Part shown: positions 1 through 8,933 of the stretch, in pieces
Position numbering within the stretch: position 1 is the stretch's first letter
Layout of the letters: each line of letters starts with the position of its first letter
Assembly: GCA_035274425.1 (NCBI GenBank)
Contig: DATEOC010000076.1
Coordinates: 1-64,000, forward strand
DNA: 64,000 bases
Origin: JADMIH01 sp035274425
GTDB taxonomy: Bacteria; Chloroflexota; Chloroflexia; QHBQ01; JADMIH01
Direction of reading: 5' to 3'
The notes under the pieces: model-generated
The model's database searches: none
Seen by the model: only the letters and a program-made list of their open reading frames with translations
What the model was told of the DNA's origin: nothing
Program-made: the position numbers and the translations under genes

Positions 1-108
1 CACGGTGCGCCCAGATAAACTTACTATTCTTTTTCTGTCAATTTTTCGGCCTTGCAAGGCCGAAAAATTGACAGAAAAAGAATAGTAAGTTTATCTGGGC
101 GCACCGTG
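1..108. repeat. Perfect 108-bp palindrome (54-bp arms)
   Basis: Bases 1-54 are the exact reverse complement of 55-108, centred on GGCCTTGCAAGGCC. It lies 10 bp beyond the stop codon of the minus-strand methyltransferase, so it could act as its terminator, but no T-tract follows. The inner part resembles the hairpin at 27387-27441 (both carry TTCTTTTTCT and a TTGCA centre). It touches the window edge and may extend further left. Confidence 0.9.
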
Positions 109-118
109 CCCCCATTCC

Positions 119-844
119 TCACCTGGTCGGACGGCGGGCGACAAATACGTCGCGCTCATATTGGTCGCGTGTGATCTCCGGCTGGAAGCCCACTTCGCGT
201 AGCAAGCGTAGCCACTCGCCACGCGGGAAAAGTCCGCAAATGTGGCGGTCATGGACTATACGCACCGGTTGGTTGCTTTCTCGTAGCAGATAGACGTAGT
301 CAGTCGTGCAGGTCGTATCGGTGTCGTCCGGGTCGTACGTCCATTCGAGGTATCGCAACGCGCGCCCGTCGCCGTCGCTGCCACCGTGGTCAGTCTCCGG
401 CTCGAAAGTCTCTCGCACATAGTCCGGCACCAGGAGAGCCAGCCCGCCAGGGGTGCAGTGGATAAAGGCGGTCTCAAGTGCGAGGCGAAGGTCGTGCTCG
501 GTGAGCATATAGTCGATGGCGTCGTGGATTAAGACCACGTCGAAGGTGCACTGGAGCCGCAACGTGCGCATATCTCCAACGAGGTGCTCACACTCTGGAT
601 TGAGGGTGCGGCTCACTTCGAGCATCTGCGGCGAGAGATCGGTAAGGGTCACGTGGGCAAAGTTCGCCTTGAGATGCACCGCGTTGCTGCCACCACCACA
701 GCCCAGTTCGAGTAATATGGGTGCTGGCGGCAGACCCTGTGCCGCCAGCACCTGCCGGAAGAAGGCGACTTCGTCAAGATAGTCGTCGGGTGGAGAGAGC
801 AAAGGCCACCATGAGGCAAGCTCAGCATAGAGTTTGTGCGTCAT
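119..844 (-). CDS. Class I SAM-dependent methyltransferase
   Basis: About 241 residues. The glycine-rich SAM-binding motif LLELGCGGGSNA lies near residue 42, followed by an acidic motif (TLTDLSPQM) and VVLIHDAIDYM, the usual order of a Rossmann methyltransferase. The substrate cannot be told from sequence. The start chosen is the ATG at 844, 11 nt after GGAGG; an ATG at 853 and a TTG at 862 are in frame but too close to, or overlapping, that Shine-Dalgarno. It is divergent from topA. Confidence 0.8.
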   Translation of the reverse strand: MTHKLYAELASWWPLLSPPDDYLDEVAFFRQVLAAQGLPPAPILLELGCGGGSNAVHLKANFAHVTLTDLSPQMLEVSRTLNPECEHLVGDMRTLRLQCTFDVVLIHDAIDYMLTEHDLRLALETAFIHCTPGGLALLVPDYVRETFEPETDHGGSDGDGRALRYLEWTYDPDDTDTTCTTDYVYLLRESNQPVRIVHDRHICGLFPRGEWLRLLREVGFQPEITRDQYERDVFVARRPTR

Positions 845-892
845 TGTTTGCATAGCCTCCAATTAATACTACTTCAGACCCATTTATACAGC

Positions 893-922
893 TTGACATG
901 CACTCTGTACAGAGCGTAGACT
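893..922 (+). promoter_or_regulatory. Probable sigma-70-type promoter of topA
   Basis: TTGACA at 893-898 and TAGACT at 917-922 are separated by 18 bp, about 90 bp upstream of the topA start. The -35 is consensus and the -10 matches 4 of 6. Confidence 0.5.
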
Positions 923-1014
923 GATTTGCGGGTGATGCGCGATTGCATTCTCAGTAACGTTTAGAAGTAATAGATAGAGTTTCTCCTTCGAGATAGGATG
1001 GATAAAGGCGGATA

Positions 1015-3402
1015 ATGGCAACCACTAAGAAAACAGGCGACACAGCAAGCAAAACAACTAAGAAGGCTTCCACGACGAGGCGTACCGGTAGCAAGACGGC
1101 TGCGGGCCGTGCCAAAGCGGACGGTTCGCGAACCGCCCCTACAAGGGCTGCGTCTACTGCGCGAGGCAAGAGCAGCGCGCCCATCGCCAGGGGCAACAGC
1201 CTGGTAATCGTGGAGTCGCCCGCGAAGGCCAGGACGATAACCAAGTACCTGGGGCGCGGCTTCAGCGTGCAGGCGAGCATGGGCCACGTCCGCGACTTAC
1301 CCAAATCTACCCTTGGTGTTGATGTCGAGCGTGACTTCAACCCACAGTACGTGGTGCCCCGCGACAAGAGCAAGACGGTCAAAGACCTCAAGGCCAGGGT
1401 GCAGGCAGCCAAAGCTGTCTACCTGGCGACCGACCCCGACCGCGAAGGTGAGGCCATAGCCTGGCACGTTCGCGAGGTGACGGGCGCGGGCGACCACAAC
1501 CAGCCCGTCTTTCGGGTAGAGTTCCATGAGATTACGCCCCACGCGATACAGGAGGCCGTCGCCAACCCCAGGCAGATAGATATGCACCTGGTAGACGCTC
1601 AGCAGGCGCGCCGCGTGCTGGACAGGCTGGTTGGCTACCGGCTCTCGCCTCTACTCTGGAAGAAGGTGCGGCGCGGGCTGTCGGCGGGCCGCGTGCAGAG
1701 CGTAGCCGTGCGCCTCATCGTGGAGCGCGAGCGCGAGATAGAGGCTTTCGTGCCGGTGGAGTACTGGACCATAGAGGCCGACCTGAGCAAGCGCCCCTCC
1801 GGCAAGAAGAAAGACGCCTTCCACGCGACCCTCAACCAGATACGGGGCAAGAAGGCCGAGCTGAAGAACGAGGCTGAAGCCAAGGCGGTCGTTGATGACC
1901 TCAAGGGCGCGGAATATGTGGTCGAGAGCGTCAAGAAGAAAGAGACGCAGCGGCGACCATCTGCCCCTTTCATCACGTCCACGCTACAGCAGGAAGCCTC
2001 GCGCAAGCTGAACTTCGGCGGGCGCAAGGCGATGATGATAGCGCAGCAGCTATACGAGGGCGTTGACCTGGGGGCTGAAGGCTCCACCGGTCTCATCACC
2101 TACATGAGGACCGACTCGACCAACGTGGCGAGCATCGCGCAGCAAGAGGCACGGGAGGTAATAGCAACGCGCTTTGGCAAGCAATACGTACCGGCCACGC
2201 CCCCCAGGTACGCGAGCAAGGCTCCGCGTGCCCAGGAAGCGCACGAAGCGATACGCCCCACTTCGTCCGCCCGCGACCCGGAGAGCATAAAGCAGTACCT
2301 CTCCAACGACCAGTACAAGCTCTACCGCCTAATCTGGCAGCGCTTCATCGCCTCCCAGATGGCGAACGCTATATTCGACCAGACGACGGTGGATGTGGGG
2401 GCCGGACGACGAATAACAGTCCTTGATCCTCAATCCTCCGCAAAGCGCCCGTATACATTCAGAGCAGTAGGATCAGTCATCAAGTTCGATGGGTTCATAG
2501 CGGTCTACCGGGAAGGGCAGGACGCGGGTGACGCCGAGGACGAGATGGACAAGGCAGCCCTGCCTCCTCTTACCGAAGGGGAATTGCTCGACCTCCTGAA
2601 GCTATGGCCCGACCAGCACTTCACCCAGCCGCCGCCTCGATACACCGAGGCCACGCTGGTAAAGACGCTGGAGGAGCAAGGTATTGGTCGCCCCTCCACA
2701 TACGCGCCTATCATCTCCACGATACAGGAGCGCGGCTACGTGGTGCTGGAGGAGAAGAAGTTCGCACCCACTGAGCTTGGCATCGCGGTGAACGACCTGC
2801 TGGTGGAGCACTTCCCGAAGGTAGTGGACGTGGGCTTCACCTCCAACATGGAGGAGGAGCTTGACGAGATTGCCGAGGGGACGCGCCCCTGGGTGCCTGT
2901 GATAGCGGAGATGTACGGGCCGCTTGAGAGCGCGCTCGCCCAGGCCGAAAAGACAGTTGGCCGCATCGAGGTCGCCAGGCCGGAAGCGCAAAAGACGGGG
3001 GAGCTATGCCCCGAATCGGGCCACGAGCTGGTTATACGCGAGAGTCGCTACGGGCCATTCATCGCCTGCTCAGGCTTCCCCAAGTGCCGCTACACCCGGC
3101 CAATCGTGGTCAGCCTGGGTGTGGAGTGCCCGCAGTGCGGCGAGGGGCAGATCATTGAGAAGAAGAGCAAGCGGGGCAAGGTATTTTACTCATGCAGCCG
3201 CTACCCTCAGTGCGACTTCTCACTGTGGGACAAGCCCGTGCCGATGCCCTGCCCGCAGTGCGGCGGCATTATGACCGTCATGGGGCGTACCCAGCGTGCC
3301 GACGGCCCTCAAAAGGTCAAATGCACCCGTTGCGGCCACGTAACGGAATGGAGCGGCGAAAAAAAAATTGAAGAAACGGTGTACGTGGCTAAGGGAGCGT
3401 AA
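1015..3402 (+). CDS. topA: DNA topoisomerase I (type IA)
   Basis: 795 residues. It relaxes negative supercoils by transient single-strand cleavage. Residues 1-60 are a Lys/Thr/Ala-rich basic extension. The Toprim domain begins at VIVESPAKA (about 64) and carries DPDREGE at 140-146. The catalytic tyrosine is Y363 in YMRTDS. Three zinc-ribbon modules follow at about C665, C705 and C746 (CPxCG motifs), the last ending near the C-terminus. The ATG start at 1015 has only a weak purine-rich SD. The low-complexity basic tail is at the N-terminus, whereas many topoisomerases carry it at the C-terminus. Confidence 0.97.
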   Translation: MATTKKTGDTASKTTKKASTTRRTGSKTAAGRAKADGSRTAPTRAASTARGKSSAPIARGNSLVIVESPAKARTITKYLGRGFSVQASMGHVRDLPKSTLGVDVERDFNPQYVVPRDKSKTVKDLKARVQAAKAVYLATDPDREGEAIAWHVREVTGAGDHNQPVFRVEFHEITPHAIQEAVANPRQIDMHLVDAQQARRVLDRLVGYRLSPLLWKKVRRGLSAGRVQSVAVRLIVEREREIEAFVPVEYWTIEADLSKRPSGKKKDAFHATLNQIRGKKAELKNEAEAKAVVDDLKGAEYVVESVKKKETQRRPSAPFITSTLQQEASRKLNFGGRKAMMIAQQLYEGVDLGAEGSTGLITYMRTDSTNVASIAQQEAREVIATRFGKQYVPATPPRYASKAPRAQEAHEAIRPTSSARDPESIKQYLSNDQYKLYRLIWQRFIASQMANAIFDQTTVDVGAGRRITVLDPQSSAKRPYTFRAVGSVIKFDGFIAVYREGQDAGDAEDEMDKAALPPLTEGELLDLLKLWPDQHFTQPPPRYTEATLVKTLEEQGIGRPSTYAPIISTIQERGYVVLEEKKFAPTELGIAVNDLLVEHFPKVVDVGFTSNMEEELDEIAEGTRPWVPVIAEMYGPLESALAQAEKTVGRIEVARPEAQKTGELCPESGHELVIRESRYGPFIACSGFPKCRYTRPIVVSLGVECPQCGEGQIIEKKSKRGKVFYSCSRYPQCDFSLWDKPVPMPCPQCGGIMTVMGRTQRADGPQKVKCTRCGHVTEWSGEKKIEETVYVAKGA

Positions 3403-3411
3403 TGTAATTGA

Positions 3412-3455
3412 GGCAAGAATAGAGGTGGGCGCGTGCGCCCGCCTCTATTCTTGCC
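3412..3455 (+). terminator. Long hairpin after topA
   Basis: 21-bp arms (3412-3432 and 3435-3455) with one G-T wobble, starting 9 nt after the topA stop. There is no clear T-run, so it is either an intrinsic terminator of the stem-only type or a processing or stability hairpin. Confidence 0.7.
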
Positions 3456-3487
3456 TATATCAGGGCTAATATCTTAAGGTCGTCTGT

Positions 3488-3535
3488 AAAAGTGAACGGC
3501 ACATCTTAAGAGAAGTCTATGTGCCGTTCACTTTT
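3488..3535. repeat. Constant-loop hairpin, copy 1
   Basis: Perfect 17-bp stem (3488-3504 / 3519-3535) around a 14-nt loop which on the minus strand reads AGACTTCTCTTAAG. The same loop recurs on unrelated stems at 20628-20673, 20727-20765, 20904-20943, 56139-56192 and 56398-56437. Confidence 0.8.
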
Positions 3536-3540
3536 GGTTT

Positions 3541-3609
3541 CTACATTGGGCGGGAGTCGGCCCAATACCCATCCTCTTCTGCTTCATGCACTATTACTTT
3601 GATTTTCAT
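3541..3609 (-). pseudogene. Truncated HicB-like antitoxin remnant (22 codons)
   Basis: ATG at 3609, 8 nt after a strong GGGAGG. The peptide begins MKIKVIVHEAEEDGYWAD, which looks like the N-terminus of HicB-family antitoxins (MKxKVxxHEAEEGGYWAE...), then ends at TAG after SRPM. No partner HicA is visible. I read it as the decayed start of an antitoxin gene; it could still be translated as a very short peptide. Confidence 0.5.
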
Positions 3610-3641
3610 AGTAATTACCTCCCAATAAATGTCAGGTCAGT

Positions 3642-6536
3642 TTAACTCTCCTGGGCTTTCTTGTGCATCTCATACAGCACTCCTAATGCCTCAAGAGGCG
3701 ACATCTCTTCGGGTCGTAAACGGCGTAGTTCATCCCGAATAGGGTCGGTAATGGCCTGGGCGAATGGGAGGGCTAATTGGCGTTCGTCAACGGGCTGTTG
3801 CATCGCTTTACGGCGGGCTTCTTTGGTGCCGCCGCGCTCCAGGTCTTCGAGGATGTCTTCGGCCCTTCGCAAGATGGCTCTTGGCAGCCCTGCGAGGCGC
3901 GCCACATGTATGCCATACGAGCGGTCTGCCCCGCCCGGCACTATCTTGTGCAGAAAGACCACACGCTCACCCTCTTCGGCCACCGCCACGTTGTAGTTGC
4001 GGACCCTGGGCAGGAGCTTCTCAAGCTCGGTCAGTTCGTGGTAATGAGTGGCGAATAGGGTCTTGGATTGCAGGCGTGGGGAGTTGTGGATGTACTCCAC
4101 CACGGCACGGGCTATCGCCAGGCCGTCGTAGGTGGAGGTGCCGCGCCCAATCTCGTCCAGGATGACGAGCGAGCGCGAGGTCGCGTGGTGAAGGATGTAC
4201 GCGGTTTCCTCCATCTCCACCATGAAGGTGCTACGCCCGGTGGCTATATCGTCCTGCGCGCCCACCCTTGTGAAAATGCGGTCCACCAGGCCGATGTGCG
4301 CCTCCTCGGCAGGCACGAACGAGCCGATCTGCGCCAGCAGCACGATGAGCGCCACCTGCTTGATATAAACGCTCTTGCCCGCCATGTTCGGGCCTGTGAG
4401 GATGATCACCTGCGCGTCACGGCTGTCCAGGTGCGCGTCGTTGGGCACAAATTGCTCGTCCCGCAAAGTACGCTCGACTACGGGGTGACGCCCTTCTCTT
4501 ATGTCAAGTACAGGGCTGTCGTCAAGTCTGGGGCGCGTGTAGCTGTGGCGCACCGCCACCTCAGCTAGTGCCGCGAACACATCAAGAAGTGCCAGGGCCT
4601 CCGCTACCCCCATAAGCCGTGCCGACGACGCGCCCACCTGCTTCAATACCTCGCCAAAGGCCGCGCGCTCTAACTCTACCAGTTTCTCCTGAGCGTTCAG
4701 GATGAGATTTTCGTACTCTTTCAACTCAGGTGTGATGTAGCGTTCGGCCCCCACGAGGGTCTGCTTACGTATGTAATCTTTTGGAACGGCGTCCGCTCCC
4801 GCATTGGATATCTCGATGTAATAGCCGAAGACCTTGTTGTACCCTACCTTGAGGCCCTTGATGCCTGTACGCACGCGCTCCTGGTTTTCCAGGCCCGCTA
4901 TCCAGGCTTTCGCGTCCTTTGAGGCGGCGCGAAAGTTGTCCAAATCGGTGCTGAAGCCTGGGCGTATCGCCTCCCCTGTGCCGATTAGAGCGGGAGGGTC
5001 GTCGGCGATTGCTCGCCCTATAAGGTCCGACAGGTCCTCGCAGGGCTGGATGCGGGAGGCCAGAGAATTGAGGATTTTGGATTTTGGATTTTGGGTTTCG
5101 GAATCGCCCTGGGACAGATTCTCACTTATCGCCTGTCGTCCGTCGTCCGTCGTCCGTCGTCCAACTCCCATAGCCAGCGTCGCATGTATATCCGGCAGCC
5201 TATCTAAAGACGTTTTGACGGCTACCAGCTCACGCGGCCCGGCGGTCCCCTGGACTATGCGTGTTGTGAGGCGTTCGAGGTCGGGGAGGTTGTTCAGGAG
5301 GTCGCGTAGCTCCACACGCAGGGCGGCGTTATCCACGAATGCCTCGATGGCATCCTGGCGGGAGTTGAGGCGATTGAGGTCGAGTAACGGCTGGTTCAGC
5401 CACCTGGCAAGGAGGCGCGAGGCCATAGCAGTGCGCGTCTCGTCCAGCACGAATAAGAGGGAGTTGCGACGCCCACCCTGGCTCTCGGCTATCTCCAGGT
5501 TGCGACGAGTGTGGGGGTCGAGCGCCATGTATTGCTCGGTTGAGTAAGTAACGAGGCGGGTGAGTTGCTGTAAGGCCGACCGGTTGGTGTCACCGATATA
5601 AGCCAGTAAGGCCCCGGCAGCACGCGTCGCCAGAGGAAGACGGGCACACCCATAAGGCTCTAGCGACGCCGCACCGAAGTGCTTCAGAAGCCTCCGCCTG
5701 GCCTGTTCGAGGGTCCATGTATCTACCGGAGTGGCTGTGGAGTGCGGAGTGCGGAATTCGGAGTGCGGACTATTCCCATTGTGGCTCTTAGATTGTCTCT
5801 CTCCGTCGTCCGTCGTCCGTCGTCCGTCGTCCGTCCCCGCAGCCCACGCCCGATACGCGCTTCTACCTCCTCGCTCGGAAGCATCTTGCCACTCGTCGGG
5901 GGCGAGGATTTCAGCCGGGTGGAGGCGGTCCAGTTCCTGTTGAACGGCGAGAGATAGCTCCGAGGCGGGACGGCGTATCTCGGTGGTGGCGAACTCGCCG
6001 GTGGTGATATCGGCGTAAGCGATGCCCGCGCTCTCTGCTTCGATGAGCGCGGCCACGATGTAGTTGTTGCGCCGCTCATCGAGCATACCCGGCTCGGTGA
6101 CCGTACCGGGGGTGATTACGCGCACGACGTCGCGCTCTACAAGCTCGCGGCCTTTACCCACCTGGTGGCCGGGTACGCCTGCTTCGGCCCAATTCGCGGT
6201 CAGGCTCGACTCTTTCTTCCCCAGGCGGATGCGGCGTGCTGCGGTCTCCTCGTCCACAGCGGGCGCGGACAATTGTTCGGCAACCGCTACTTTATACCCG
6301 GCCTGAACTAATCGGGATATGTAGCCTTCGGCGGAGTGGTAGGGCACCCCTGCCATCGGTATGCGCTGGTCCTTCGAGGTGGGACGCGAGGTGAGGACCA
6401 CGTCGCATACACGGGCAACGATAGCGGCATCATCATCGAAGGTCTCGTAGAAGTCGCCCAGTCTGAAGAATACGATGGTGTCTGGATATTGGCTTTTGAT
6501 TTGGAGATACTGTCGCCGTAGGGGGGTTTCCGCCAA
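3642..6536 (-). CDS. mutS: DNA mismatch repair protein MutS with repeat-encoded insertions
   Basis: 964 residues; it recognises mismatches and recruits MutL. The mismatch-binding domain starts with the usual FFRLGDFYETF, Walker A is GPNMAGKS (about 714-721), and DEIGRGTSTYDGLAIA follows. The start is TTG at 6536: GGAAGG lies 9 nt upstream and a promoter sits at 6573-6601, so the open frame further upstream to 6782, which crosses a palindromic repeat, is not coding. Two stretches (about residues 230-268 and 455-490) are encoded by heptanucleotide tracts and read TDDGRRTTDDG, RRTTDDGR and NPKSK. They fall in the connector/core region and are not expected in the family. Gain or loss of one heptamer would shift the frame. 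Confidence 0.97.
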   Translation of the reverse strand: MAETPLRRQYLQIKSQYPDTIVFFRLGDFYETFDDDAAIVARVCDVVLTSRPTSKDQRIPMAGVPYHSAEGYISRLVQAGYKVAVAEQLSAPAVDEETAARRIRLGKKESSLTANWAEAGVPGHQVGKGRELVERDVVRVITPGTVTEPGMLDERRNNYIVAALIEAESAGIAYADITTGEFATTEIRRPASELSLAVQQELDRLHPAEILAPDEWQDASERGGRSAYRAWAAGTDDGRRTTDDGERQSKSHNGNSPHSEFRTPHSTATPVDTWTLEQARRRLLKHFGAASLEPYGCARLPLATRAAGALLAYIGDTNRSALQQLTRLVTYSTEQYMALDPHTRRNLEIAESQGGRRNSLLFVLDETRTAMASRLLARWLNQPLLDLNRLNSRQDAIEAFVDNAALRVELRDLLNNLPDLERLTTRIVQGTAGPRELVAVKTSLDRLPDIHATLAMGVGRRTTDDGRQAISENLSQGDSETQNPKSKILNSLASRIQPCEDLSDLIGRAIADDPPALIGTGEAIRPGFSTDLDNFRAASKDAKAWIAGLENQERVRTGIKGLKVGYNKVFGYYIEISNAGADAVPKDYIRKQTLVGAERYITPELKEYENLILNAQEKLVELERAAFGEVLKQVGASSARLMGVAEALALLDVFAALAEVAVRHSYTRPRLDDSPVLDIREGRHPVVERTLRDEQFVPNDAHLDSRDAQVIILTGPNMAGKSVYIKQVALIVLLAQIGSFVPAEEAHIGLVDRIFTRVGAQDDIATGRSTFMVEMEETAYILHHATSRSLVILDEIGRGTSTYDGLAIARAVVEYIHNSPRLQSKTLFATHYHELTELEKLLPRVRNYNVAVAEEGERVVFLHKIVPGGADRSYGIHVARLAGLPRAILRRAEDILEDLERGGTKEARRKAMQQPVDERQLALPFAQAITDPIRDELRRLRPEEMSPLEALGVLYEMHKKAQES
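5073..5162. repeat. Heptanucleotide tracts inside mutS (TTTTGGA and CGTCGTC)
   Basis: 5073-5102 holds about four TTTTGGA-type units and 5132-5162 about four CGTCGTC units. Read on the mutS coding strand they give NPKS- and TTDDGRR-type peptides. Confidence 0.9.
5739..5836. repeat. Heptanucleotide tracts inside mutS (GTGCGGA and CGTCGTC)
   Basis: 5739-5769 holds GTGCGGA-type units (coding strand RTPHS / EFRTPHS) and 5803-5836 about five CGTCGTC units (coding strand TDDGRRT). The frame stays open through both. Confidence 0.9.
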
Positions 6537-6572
6537 AGCTATTGTCCTTCCTAGCTGATAGCAAGCGAGGAA

Positions 6573-6601
6573 ATTATAAAACAGATTACTCTCTCTCACA
6601 A
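6573..6601 (-). promoter_or_regulatory. Probable mutS promoter
   Basis: On the minus strand, TTGTGA (6601-6596), a 17-bp spacer and TATAAT (6578-6573). A transcript starting near 6566 would carry a 30-nt leader with GGAAGG and start mutS at the TTG at 6536. Confidence 0.6.
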
Positions 6602-6647
6602 TTCGTGGTTGCGTGATAAGCGGTCGGAATTGGGGTAGAGAAATCGC

Positions 6648-6729
6648 CGTAGGGGCGACCCTTGTGGTCGCCCTGTTCAGGAGGTGCGATCTTGCTCTAC
6701 CAGGGCGACCGCGAGGGTCGCCCCTACGG
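6648..6729. repeat. Palindromic GTAGGGGCGACC repeat
   Basis: 15-bp perfect arms CCGTAGGGGCGACCC / GGGTCGCCCCTACGG, extended by a further nearly complementary segment to about 30 bp, around a 22-nt loop. It belongs to the GTAGGGGCG palindromes also seen at 9075, 14536 and 57061. Confidence 0.8.
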
Positions 6730-6858
6730 CTTCTAATCTGAACGTTTACGTTGCGTGCTGAATTGTGAGAGATAAGGATCAAGATAGGGCTTCGGTCCGA
6801 TGCAGCATTATGTGCCCTATGCTATGCTGGACCGATAATCACACATAAGGAGAATACA

Positions 6859-8205
6859 TTGTCGCAAGAGCTGATGACCAAGAAAGAGGTCCTGCAAGAC
6901 CTGGGCGACGGCCTCATCCTGCGCCGTGCCACACCTGAAGACCGCGAATCGCTGTCAGACTTCCACGCAACCCACCTGGTAGATATAGGAGAGACAGGTC
7001 CCAACGTGGGGCTGCACGCCTGGATGCTCGACCTGATGAGTGGGGAGCACCCCACTTTGAGGCCGGGAGATTTTACTTTAGTAGAGGACACAAAGGCGGG
7101 CAAGATCGTATCCTCTATCGGCCTCTTCTCGCAGATATGGACCTACGAGGGTATCCCTTTCCTCTTCGGGCAGCCGGAGATCGTCAGCACCGACCCAGAG
7201 TATCGCAGGCGCGGGCTCGTTCGCGCCCAGTTCAACGAGGTGCACAAATGGAGCGCCGAGCGAGGGGAGCTTGTGCAGGGCATCACGGGCATACCCTGGT
7301 ATTATCGCCAATTCGGCTATGAGATGACGGTGAACCTGGGCGGCGGGCGAGTAGGTTTCAAGCCGCACATCCCCAAGCTGAAGGAAGGCGAGGCCGAGCC
7401 ATACAGCTTCAGGCGTGCCACAACAGAGGATGTCCCGTTTATTTCAGAGTTGTATAAGCAGGCTACCTCGCGCTCTCTGCTCGCCTCCATGCGCGACGAG
7501 GCGCTCTGGCGCTACGATATCGAGGGGCGTAGCGAGAAGAGCGATTTTCGTAATGAGCTACGCATAATCGAGACTCTAGAGGGTGAAGCGGTTGGCGTAC
7601 TGGCGCATGGGACGAAGCTATGGGGGCCGGGGTTAGGGGCACGCATGTACGAACTGAAGCCAGGTGTAGCGTGGCTCTCGGTGACGCCAAGCGTTATTCG
7701 CTACATGGCCGCCACGGGTGAGGAGTATGCAAAGCGGGATGGGACCGAATTCGGGGCATTCGCCTTTTCGCTCGGAGAGACTCACCCTGTATACGATACT
7801 GTCTCTGATAGGCTCCCTCGCACACGCAAGCCCTACGCCTGGTACATCCGCGTGCCGGACGTACCGACATTCGTGCGCCACATCATCCCCGCGCTCGAGA
7901 AGCGGCTTGCCGACTCGCCACAATGGGGCTACACGGGAGAGATGAAAGTGAGCTTCTACCGGAGCGGCATCCTTTTCAAGTTCGATAGAGGGCGCATCAC
8001 GGTAGAAGGGTGGAAGCCGGATCGGGTTGAGGAAGGGGACGCGGCGTTTCCAGACCTTACCTTCCTGCAAATCCTCTTTGGCTACCGTACGATGGAAGAG
8101 CTACAGCACGCCTACCCCGACTGCTCAGCAAACAACGACGACGCCCGCGCCCTCTTCCCGATACTCTTCCCGAAGAAGGCATCGAACGTTTGGGCGGGAG
8201 GATGA
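6859..8205 (+). CDS. GNAT-family N-acetyltransferase, Eis-like length
   Basis: 448 residues. Residues 15-165 have GNAT features (LRRATPEDRESL at the start; STDPEYRRRGLVRAQF as the acetyl-CoA loop, about 113-128). A second GNAT-like segment starts near residue 184 (FRRATTEDVPFISELY), and the C-terminal part has the size expected of the sterol-carrier-like domain of Eis-type enzymes. The substrate is unknown. The start is TTG at 6859 because AAGGAG lies 6 nt upstream; the ATG at 6874 is too far from it. Confidence 0.8.
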   Translation: MSQELMTKKEVLQDLGDGLILRRATPEDRESLSDFHATHLVDIGETGPNVGLHAWMLDLMSGEHPTLRPGDFTLVEDTKAGKIVSSIGLFSQIWTYEGIPFLFGQPEIVSTDPEYRRRGLVRAQFNEVHKWSAERGELVQGITGIPWYYRQFGYEMTVNLGGGRVGFKPHIPKLKEGEAEPYSFRRATTEDVPFISELYKQATSRSLLASMRDEALWRYDIEGRSEKSDFRNELRIIETLEGEAVGVLAHGTKLWGPGLGARMYELKPGVAWLSVTPSVIRYMAATGEEYAKRDGTEFGAFAFSLGETHPVYDTVSDRLPRTRKPYAWYIRVPDVPTFVRHIIPALEKRLADSPQWGYTGEMKVSFYRSGILFKFDRGRITVEGWKPDRVEEGDAAFPDLTFLQILFGYRTMEELQHAYPDCSANNDDARALFPILFPKKASNVWAGG

Positions 8206-8291
8206 AAAGGAAAAAGGATAAGGGATAAAGGATAGATTCAACCGCGATCATCTTCTTGCTTACGAAGCGTCAAACGTGAAATGGGTAAAGA

Positions 8292-8330
8292 TAATAAAGA
8301 GAGTGCCGATTGTCGACACTCTCTTTATTA
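8292..8330. terminator. Bidirectional terminator
   Basis: 14-bp perfect arms (TAATAAAGAGAGTG and its complement) around an 11-nt loop, between the convergent genes ending at 8205 and 8360. The A/T-rich flanks would serve both directions. Confidence 0.75.
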
Positions 8331-8359
8331 TATTCAGGTTTTGCTACACGATTACCGGA

Positions 8360-8767
8360 TTATCGGCGGGCGGCAGGGCCATTGCGGGTCTCGAGTGCGA
8401 CTTTCATCTCCGAGGTCTGGCTCGAGGTGATCGTTACGCTCTGCGTGTATGGCTTGTAACCATTCGCGCTCACAGTTACCTTGTAGCTGCCGGGCAGAAG
8501 CTTGGCACTATACGCACCGTCGATGGTGGTCTTTCCCTTGGCCACGACTACGCCGCGAGCATTCTGCACGACCACGTCAGCTATGTTGGTGTCCATTACG
8601 CTGTTGTTGAACTGCACGTACATAGAGAGTACGCCAGCATCGCCGGTTACGATGGACGAAGCTGAGGCGGAGGGAGCAGCCGAAGCTGTGAAACCTGCCA
8701 GTGCGAGCATGATGCCCATAACGCCTAGTGTCCTGATTGCCTTTCCGATCTTTGATACGAGGTTCAT
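8360..8767 (-). CDS. Secreted carboxypeptidase-regulatory-like (beta-sandwich) protein
   Basis: 135 residues. An N-terminal signal peptide (KIGKAIRTLGVMGIMLALAGF, cleavage probably after SASA, about residue 36) is followed by one domain of the carboxypeptidase-D-regulatory/PEGA type: DVVVQNARGVVVAKGKT, then DGAYSAKLLPGSYKVTVSA and GYKPYTQSVTI. Such domains are structural or carbohydrate-facing and have no enzyme site. AAGGAG lies 12 nt upstream of the start. The leader on the minus strand is very A/C-rich. Confidence 0.7.
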   Translation of the reverse strand: MNLVSKIGKAIRTLGVMGIMLALAGFTASAAPSASASSIVTGDAGVLSMYVQFNNSVMDTNIADVVVQNARGVVVAKGKTTIDGAYSAKLLPGSYKVTVSANGYKPYTQSVTITSSQTSEMKVALETRNGPAARR

Positions 8768-8887
8768 TGTTGTTCTATATCTCCTTCTGGTGTTTATTGT
8801 GTTTGTTGTGTTTGGTTTTTATTGGTTTTTGTTTTGTTGTGAGATGCTTTATTTATCTCTCTGCACATATATTACCAACCACGCACT

Positions 8888-8933
8888 TAAGAAGGCCTTA
8901 GAGAATGGATTTCACCCATAAGAAGACCTTAAG
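8888..8933. promoter_or_regulatory. Paired direct repeats, possible operator
   Basis: TAAGAAGGCCTTA at 8888-8900 and TAAGAAGACCTTA at 8919-8931 are 31 bp apart, about three helical turns. Each is an imperfect palindrome. They lie about 120-165 bp upstream of the secreted protein gene starting at 8767. Nothing else recognisable was seen between 8768 and 9070. Confidence 0.35.

Noticed and set aside
6537..6782. N-terminal extension of mutS to 6782
   Set aside because: It crosses a GTAGGGGCGACC palindrome and a promoter; TTG at 6536 has a proper SD and the conserved start of MutS.
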